From: Achatina immaculata
Lineage: Eukaryota; Mollusca; Gastropoda; Stylommatophora; Achatinidae
Length of the DNA: 64,000 nt
Direction of reading: 5' to 3'
Assembly: GCA_009760885.1 (NCBI GenBank)
Contig: CM019716.1
Coordinates: forward strand, 102,001-166,000
Shown in pieces: positions 63,641 through 64,000 of this stretch (position 1 is its first letter; the number at the start of each line of letters is the position of its first letter). Made by a program: the position numbers and the translations under genes. The notes beneath the pieces are model-generated. The model made no database searches, was not told where the DNA came from, and saw nothing but the letters and a program-made list of their open reading frames with translations.

Positions 63641-64000
63641 CTGAAGGGCCTACTTCCCCCTGTCGTTCCTTTGTCCTGCAGGGTCGTTTCACATTCTCCT
63701 TCTTGGTCTTGCAAGAACCCCCCCCCCTTTTTTTTTTAACTTCTAGTCCCCTTAGTTCTGTAGGGCCCACCTCACCCTCTCCACTTGGTTCTGCAGATCC
63801 CCCTTTCACAGTCTCGCTCCCTTAATCATTCGCCCCTTCACCCTCTCGCCATCATCATCCTTCAGGGCACTCGTCGCCTCTGAGCCCAGGAGTAAATGAA
63901 CGTGATTAACATCCTTTCTTTCTACTGGGGCTAAGAGAAAGAGAGGAAGATAGAGGAAGGGAAGGTGAGAGAGAATGCGTTTAGCTGATAATATACAAGA

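Overview
This is eukaryotic, intron-rich genomic DNA from an animal. Several signs suggest a lophotrochozoan, most likely a mollusc: eight copies of one non-LTR retrotransposon 3' end, mariner relics, tRNA-derived SINEs, and dozens of minisatellites inside introns. No species can be named from this sequence alone. There is no bacterial-style organisation, and none of the long ORFs in the repeats look like genes.

Gene 1 (+ strand, 1034-31102) is the 3' part of a receptor (membrane) guanylyl cyclase of the natriuretic-peptide-receptor / Gyc76C type. Seventeen coding exons were placed by splice sites and reading phase. They encode the end of the ligand-binding ectodomain, a juxtamembrane Cys pair, one transmembrane helix, a kinase-homology pseudokinase, the dimerisation helix, the cyclase domain and an unusually long tail of about 300 residues. 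The 5' exons lie before the window. The exon that should carry the start of the cyclase domain, including the first metal-binding Asp (SDIVGFT), cannot be found between 22311 and 24787. The two neighbouring exons are also out of phase with each other.

Gene 2 (- strand, 57204 down to 35919) is a complete cadherin of 11 coding exons. They join without a phase break into 1827 nt (608 aa): signal peptide, three cadherin repeats, one transmembrane helix, and a cytoplasmic tail of about 180 residues ending in a possible PDZ ligand. The three repeats resemble the N-terminal EC1-EC3 of protocadherin-15/Cad99C, including the Cys positions. That would make it a miniature relative lacking the other repeats. 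The two genes are convergent, with about 4.8 kb between their stop codons.

The rest is repeats. Introns and flanks hold 5'-truncated LINE fragments of at least five families (one with a clear 14-bp target duplication), two defective mariners (one carrying a nested LINE), foldback and inverted-repeat elements, a hAT-like MITE, SINEs and many tandem arrays of 17-76 bp units. Several arrays abut exon boundaries. One, at 25028, begins exactly at a 5' splice site and repeats the GTGAGT donor every 27 bp. Region 57205-64000 is gene-free as far as I can see and is dominated by satellites.
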